Assembly (NCBI RefSeq): GCF_003073045.1 | Contig: NC_037590.1 | Coordinates: forward strand, 39,796,751-39,860,750 | Length of the DNA stretch: 64,000 bases | Source: Pomacea canaliculata | Taxonomy: Eukaryota > Mollusca > Gastropoda > Architaenioglossa > Ampullariidae | Direction of reading: 5' to 3' | In this document: one piece after another, positions 57,149 to 64,000 of the stretch | Numbering within the stretch: position 1 is the first letter of the stretch | How the letters are laid out: the number at the start of each line of letters is the position of its first letter | Made by a program: the position numbers and the translations under genes | The notes under the pieces: generated by a model | Database searches by the model: none | Told to the model about the DNA's origin: nothing | Seen by the model: only the letters and a program-made list of their open reading frames with translations

Positions 57149-60100
57149 GGGCAGGATAATCAACCCAAACTTTTGCGTGGGTAATCAAACAGGGGTGAAA
57201 AGGTAATGCCAGGTACAGATCATGTCGTGAGAATAGAAACACATGGCGGGTATATCTAACTGCCAGTTCAGAAATTGAATGTTGAAGAAAGCTTTGACAT
57301 CGTACAGCAAGTATTTCTCCCCTTCTTCTTGTCTCTTCAGTCTGAGTATTCATGCAAAGCGTTGCACTCTGTGTAAGACATCAACACACAGGTACAATTC
57401 TAAAGGAATAAATAACAGAGTGGGTGGCTGGGCTATTAACTTGTCAGATTTACTGGAGGACTGGCCTGCATACCCTGCAAGAAACAATCAACTTTATCCC
57501 TACATACACTGGTGTTTTTGTAGAGGGTGCGCGCGTGTGTGTGTGTCTATGCTTGGGTGTGTATTGAGGAATTCATAAGCGCGCGCGTATGCGTGTGCGT
57601 TCTCTCTCTCTCTCTCTCTCTCTCACTCTCTCTCACACACACACACACAGATTTATATAAAAGCCAGTTATTTAATTTTGTGTCTGTGATTTCCTTTCAC
57701 AGATAGCAAGCGAAAGATATGATAAAATCCTGTTTAAATCACGTCGTCTGTACCCAGATTTGACAGGTACACAGGTGGACAGACGGATGGACAATAATCA
57801 TCTGACACAAACTTTGCATGCTGGACATCATGGTGCACGCTTACAAGAGCGAGAACATGTGTGGATTCCGGCCAAGGAGTCTTGCCTCACGCAGTGCAAA
57901 TGGAGGTTCAGCTTGCACACCTCCTGCAAGCTTGTCCCAGATGTTAGACTCGCGTTATATAACCATCTGTCTTCCATTCTTTTCTGGGCAAAGCTGTACT
58001 AGCCTTTTGAAATTCAACCAGATAACGATGATTTGTTTCTAAAATTAAATCGTTTCGCTTATATATGCCCGCCGATTAATAAATTTTACGGACTGGAGGT
58101 CACCTGTCACAAAGTCTCCACCGACACCCCGTTGTCTTTGGTGTGGGCTGTGCGAGCAAGAGAAAGGTGAAAAATAAAGATGGCATCATGTGTGGCTGTG
58201 TCCAAAAAAAGAAAATCCTAAATGGAGCCTTCTATGATGTCTATCTTAATTACTTAATTAGGGATTGGGGCGGGTAATAGACTTTTTACGCCGAAAAAAA
58301 GGAAATTCCGTGACTTTACTGTGGTTGTAGAGATAAAGGTGGATGTGTGTTGGGTGGGGGTGGGAGAGGAGTTAGCGACCCTGTTTATCTTGGGCCATTT
58401 ATTTGAGGGCGATGCTCACCTTTTCTCCTCGCTGCCTTACCTTCCCTCAGATCCTTTAGGAAGTCAGGTGCCTATTCCCCAGTTGACCCAACTGGGGGAA
58501 GTAATACGTTGAGTCACACGACTATTGAAGTGAAGTCTGCTCACCTCGGGCTTTGTAGGCCGTTCTGTTTTGACCATTTAGGCTAACCACAGAAACTCGT
58601 TTCATCAGAAGTTCATTGCCAATCATTTCATAAGGAGACTAAAATTTCTTACAGCATTTGATGTTGCGGGCTAATTAGTGGAATGATTTATTCACGTAAT
58701 GACCGCCTGCCATCTCAAGATTCAGGACCTGGCAGAGATTGCCTAAATGTTCACGAAACTGAGCACCAGCTGGACTCAGGGTAGGTGGAAAGTAAGCAAA
58801 CCAACAAACTGAACCTTAACCAAAAAGAAAAAAAAATCCTGTGTTTACGGACACCCGACCGAGACAATGTTTCTCCGGCCAACACCATGTGTGGGAAAGT
58901 GGGGGTGAGGTAGGTAATATTTTCAAAGAACTGTGAGTGCGACGTTGCTCGTGTATACACACGCGCTGTAGGTATGAGCGTGCACGCTTGCGTGCATCAT
59001 AAAATTAATGTGCACGACTTCCAGCAAATGGATTCAAAAGCTTTTTTTAATCTCTTTGGTAAGTGGGGGAAAGAAAGAACAGATTTGTTATCCTTTTCGG
59101 TATTTGGTGGAGTTTCGGAAAGAAAGGTGGGAAAAGAGATGAAAGCGAGTTCGTTATTTCTGGCGGCGAGTCTACCAAACAAACCCAAGGTTTTAATAGC
59201 CTGGTTCGCTTTTGACGCTGACAATAGCTTACTGAACTCCTCACCTACACCCTGTGCCAGGGAAAATGGTTGGAGTACACGCAACCTCTTCTGAAATCTA
59301 ATCGTTGGGGAAGGGGGAGTCTTTGGCAGGTGCCATCTTTGAAAGGGTGGGAAGCCATTCGAAAACGCCTGGTGATCTCATTAGCGCATGTGCCGTACGT
59401 GTACGCAGCTACCCCGGGTGTGTGCATACATCATGGACTGGCATGTGAAATGGAAGAGAGACAGCGTGCGTAGTATGTGTGAGTGGAAGCCTTCGACAGG
59501 GGTGTAAGAGAGAGAGAAAGAGCGTGTATCTAATATGTTGGTGAGAGAGAGTGAACGAGCGAATGAGAGAGTGCGTTCGTCCAGTCTTCTTTTGTTTTCT
59601 TCTGATTGCAATTCTTGTTCCTCGACCATCTGTTCTGTAGAAACATTTTTTGCGTGACGTGATGAGACGTCAAGGAGTGAACATGCGCAAAAATTCAAAT
59701 CCTCATTAACTTTTAACTGGAAAAAAACGTATCTTTTCTTCCTCCTCGTCCTCGTCCTCCTCCTCACCAAACTCTTCTCTCACACACACACACACACATA
59801 TACACACTCTCTCTCTTATTCACTCACTCATGTCCGTCTGATAACAAGTCAAGGTGAGATTAAAAGCTAACTCGAAGGAAGTGCCTGATGGCATGCATAT
59901 AGTACACATAATATCATGTTACAGAAAACAGGGCGGGAAAAGAAAACAAAAATACAGATACCAATCCATCTACTTCCCCCAACCACGCCAAAAGAAAAGA
60001 TGAAAATAGGAAACTGTAAGGAAAAGAGTATGTTTTCTGGAAAATGATTTTTAGTTTAATATATGTAGTTCAGAGATATCTGGAAACGTGCATTTGTCTC

Positions 60101-60820
60101 ACTTATCGCCTCCAGCCTGGGCTTTGTTTTGGCTAAGGTTAAGTATTTTGATTTGGTTTTTATCTGTTAATTTACTATGGGAACGGCACATGTATTTATG
60201 AAGGTTTTTATTTATTTTATTTTTTTTAGGAGGGGATGGGGCTACCTTGTTTACGCTTTTTGGTTTGTTACCATCTTTGCCTCTCTCCTTTCATGTCCTG
60301 TTTTTGTCATTTACTGATGCTTGTTTCATTATTTTCTGGCAGTTATACGTCAGCTTCGTTCCAGACTGGCAGCCAGTTTGACAACCACCTTTCTTTGCAA
60401 AGCATATAAATTTTGCGACCGTACTCAGTGGCAGTGCTTTTCGGCGAGATACCAAAAACCCACAGCAATTTAAAAAAAGGCAGATCGAAAATATAATTTA
60501 ACAAGGGAAACTACTCCTTCTCACACTTCGTTTTACAAAGTAAAAGAGTTATGTCCCTCTAAGTTTCGTATACGCTTTTCACAGACTTCCGACAGATCAT
60601 AAGAGTCTGTGTTTATATTTATAGTTTCGTTGTTTCACGACTTTAATGAGAAATGGGTTGTGAATTCTTATCTGTTCCTTTTGTCTTTGTACAGATCTGT
60701 GGAGATACTCATCCTCGTCGCGTTTTCTGTATTTTTTCCCCATCATCGGAACTGTTGTTTATTCTTCCGTAGTTCATGTTTGTTCTTCTGTCCTTCGTTT
60801 CTTGACCATGTCTCGTTCTT
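57149..60820. other. Interval upstream of gene D without a recognised gene
   Basis: Frames here are short and without motifs. A (TC)n/(CA)n run lies at 57,600-57,650, and CT/GA-rich and CA-rich tracts lie at 59.5-59.8 kb. I see no supported exon. Confidence 0.55.
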
Positions 60821-60829
60821 GTACTTAAG

Positions 60830-60900
60830 CACTAAGAGCATGCTCCTAATGAGTGTGAGTATGCGCTATATAAATTTTGCCTTTATTATATACCTGCTTG
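60830..60900 (+). mobile_element. Possible SINE 3' tail
   Basis: The run GCGCTATATAAATTTTGCC followed by TTTATTATAT resembles the conserved 3' tail (GCGCTATATAAAT plus an AT-rich repeat) shared by many invertebrate and fish SINEs. No tRNA-like head was recognised upstream, so only a remnant is claimed. Confidence 0.4.
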
Positions 60901-61532
60901 CACATTTCTGCACTGCACAGAATTAGGCTTGACTTCGCAAAGCAGCGGCACTCAACTGTGCAGCACGCTTTGATTGGCTCATTTTTCCAGGTCTTTACTC
61001 ACGAAAATAAAATTAATTTAATATTGACCTTTCAATTTATTCTCCATTAATTCCCTGACGTTTTGTTTTGTTTTGTTTTTACTGGAAGGAAGGTGTATTT
61101 AAATGAATGTTTGCTCCTGTCTGATCCGTCGATCTACCGTCTGTGAACGTCGCTCCCGGATGTAGAAGTGCGCATGCGTAGTACGATCGATTTGGAGTGT
61201 ATGCAGACTGAGAGAATGAATACGCGTGAGACTGATGCCGTCCTCGAAACTGGATAAAAGGCTAATGAAACATTCATCTGTGGCTATGCACCTATGAATT
61301 GCCACAAAGGACAAACCTATTTGCAGAATTGTTTAGACTTCCGTTTTCTCTGCATAATGCAACAACAATATGTTTATATATATGCTGAATAAGGTACAGA
61401 ATGGTACTTTTATAAACTGCATGAACACATGCACAAAATCTGAGAAACGTAAGAGCTTTGTTCTGGGATACATTTTTTTTTTTTTTTTTGCCCTTGTTTG
61501 TTTTTTCTTGGGTTTTTATTTGTTGTTTGTTG

Positions 61533-61594
<62 letters not shown>

Positions 61595-64000
61595 TTGGTT
61601 GTTTTGTTTTGTTTTGGTTTTTGTTGTTGTTTTTTTTTTTTGGGTGGGGGTGGGGGTGGTTTTATTTTGCTCTTTTATTTCGCGTTTGTTATATTCTTAA
61701 TTTTATTTGAGAAAGATGTTTTTTTCGCTGAATCGGTGGGCGAACGAAGTAAGATGTGCAAATGAAAAACATAATATTCTTTCAGCGGTGATGTCTATCG
61801 ATCACAGATATGTCGAGATCTACTGGATTGTCGTTTGTTTAATTCTTACAATGGAAACCAGTCTCGCTTCGAACTCATAATAGGCTCCTTTTGGCATCTG
61901 CTGAAAGACTGGAAATGCATTGCAATAATTTCTTTTATATCTCCACTTGTTAACAATTACTTATTTTTACAACCAAATAAAGCAGCTGAATTACATTTGT
62001 TGTCATTCACCAACAGGTGTTACCTCGGCTTCATATTGCCCGAATATTGTTTGGTTACGCAGCATGCTCGAAACATGCGCGGGCAGGACAGGCAACTTTG
62101 ACAACAGCTTGTCAACCTGTTAGACTATTTGCGAACAAAATAAAAGTTTGAGATGATGCATTAATTTACAACATAGTCGGCTAGTTCATAAAAGTGGTGG
62201 GCATCTGCCCTACTCACATTGTCATCGTCATCGTCATCATCTCGCCTATTCAACAAATTATTTATACTAGGCGCATTTATACAGTCATTCTTACAGACCA
62301 ACCTTAATGGTTTGTGTTTTTTCTAAATATAAGTATAATTATATATATATATGTGATATAAACCTAACCTGTAAATTTCAGCCTCCAAAACCCATCCGTT
62401 AATTAATTATCCTCTAGCAAAGTATGCGATTCGTACCTATGATCAGCGAGCGCCGCTAACAGTGTACTACGTCACGTTGGTACACCATTCACAACATTGC
62501 CATTGACCGGTAAGCAGTTATATGACTCGGTGAGTCTAACCAACAAAAGAAACTTGCGCAGTTTTAACGACAGGTGGAGTAGACAGTTATGCATGTACAC
62601 ACAAAAACACATTATTTAGTTTTGCGCGCATACTCAATAACATAATAACTGTGCTTGTTTTCAAATACGAGACCTGGACAACATTCGAAGGACGGAAAGA
62701 TAAACAACAATACTGATGACTAATAAAAGACACAGAGGAATCGGGTAACAAGAACTATAAGAGCATGGCGATTCTGCAGAGGAAGACGAGGATGGAAGTG
62801 AGCAATAGACAAAAAAAAAGGTGGTAGGGAAGGTGATCATGATGGAGTAACATCGTGTGGATTGTTGCTAGGAGTAATGCTCAACGTGAGAACATTTTAG
62901 TTATGGTTAACTGAGAAGCAGTTTGCTTCCCTCGCCAGGGCGCCATAAGCCCCAGAAACGCCATTGCTGTTCACATGTATCATCAGAACTGTGTTTTCAA
63001 CTGGCTGTCAGGCAAATGATCCTTGTGTGACTACAGTCGGGTGGGCGGGTGTAGAGTGAATAGGTTGTGTGGGGAGTGTGCCATTTTTCTGCCTACATGC
63101 CTGCGGCACAGAAAATACTCAAAAAAAAAAAAAGCATAATATGCTGCTGCGGTTTTCTTTCTAATCACCAGCTGTCATAAGGACATGCATTCATGCCAAC
63201 AAAAGGATATATTTCTGTGTAGTTATCTCTTACAGAAGACTTCCATTTTTGCCAACAAACTATTCTTTACCTTTTGTGCTTCTGTAAAGAAACGAAGGAC
63301 TGAGGCTTTTCTGTCGCATGACTTATTCAGTTTTCTGTGCTGCTGCCTCACTAGAGAGCACTATTCTTCGCCAGGACTATGATTAAGCTTTGACACTTTT
63401 GCACTGAGTCAAAGAGGGCTTAAGGCTTTATTCTGTGATACTTGTTTGTGTGAAAACGATATCTGCTAGAGTTATGCTCGCGATGGTTGTAGCTACACTT
63501 CTTTTGAGAAACAAGGTGTGAATATCTGGCCAGGTTGGTATCGGTGCCCATGTCGCATGCAAATTTTGTCGCCGGTGAGAAACCTCACAACAAATAATTG
63601 TAAATACTTAATTACATACAACTAACCCATACATAATATGTATACATAAAACTAATCCTTAGAATACACCCGCAATACATTCATAAACTAATCCATATAA
63701 AATACATAACACTAAGCCATACATAATATTACATTTGTATCTTACGCACACACATACACACGCTCCTGTACGCATACTCTTGTATCCACATGCATGCCTA
63801 CACGAAACTAACCCACATATATTAATGCATACATAATAACTATCTCTAATTATCTTGCGTAATACGGCATGCAAGAGGTATGTCATATTAAGACCTGCAA
63901 TAACTATGGGACCAAACTATTACATTCTGATGTGATGCAGACCGGAGGCACAAACACTACATGTTTCCTCTCGTTTGTAAATAAAGGGACAATAGAGGGA
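60901..64000. other. Right end of the window without a recognised gene
   Basis: AT-rich sequence with a trinucleotide repeat at 61.53-61.59 kb and a few short frames. One frame of 88 codons (61,835-62,101) and one of 65 codons (63,185-63,382) have no recognisable motif. Confidence 0.55.
61530..61592. repeat. (TTG)n then (CTG)n microsatellite
   Basis: TTG units pass into about 17 perfect CTG units. The poly-Ala, poly-Cys and poly-Leu frames across it are artefacts. Confidence 0.95.

Noticed and set aside
61370-61765. 131-codon plus-strand frame with poly-Ala and poly-Phe
   Set aside because: It is driven by the CTG repeat and poly-T tracts.

Overview
The window is eukaryotic and almost certainly from a metazoan, most likely a mollusc. 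Genes have short exons with GT-AG introns, about 85% of the sequence is AT-rich non-coding DNA full of microsatellites, and the mobile DNA (hAT, piggyBac, RTE-type LINE, tRNA-derived SINEs) is of animal type. The mollusc assignment is an inference from this genome style and from an expanded animal GH49-like family; nothing in the window proves it.

Layout. Positions 1-11.5 kb hold no gene I can support, apart from a decayed piggyBac copy (8.3-9.4 kb). At 11.55-15.39 kb (+) lies a seven-exon gene for a 497-residue protein with two complete DM zinc-binding domains (DMRT/doublesex/mab-3 family). At 19.02-22.52 kb (+) lies the first of four glycoside hydrolase family 49-like genes (dextranase/isopullulanase family). 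At 26.4-27.5 kb (-) is an intronless coding exon for a protein kinase. From 30 to 40 kb there are minisatellites, an RTE-type LINE remnant, two SINE-like copies and some unassigned possible exons. From 40.4 to 57.1 kb three more GH49-like genes lie head to tail on the minus strand, with a 1.4 kb truncated hAT transposon between the first two. From 57 to 64 kb I see only repeats and a SINE tail.

Main story. The four GH49-like genes (called A, B, C and D from left to right) share exactly the same seven-exon structure and intron phases, each begins with a signal peptide, and A, B and C keep the three catalytic aspartates at the family spacing. In D the first of these is asparagine, so D is probably a non-hydrolytic or altered paralogue. 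Segments of B resemble D in exon 2 but C in exon 4, which suggests gene conversion. Non-coding sequence around B, C and D is duplicated too, including a probable untranslated first exon upstream of B and C. A third copy of that first exon sits at 30.5 kb upstream of the kinase. All gene models were built by hand from splice signals and reading-frame continuity; no database search or transcript data was available.
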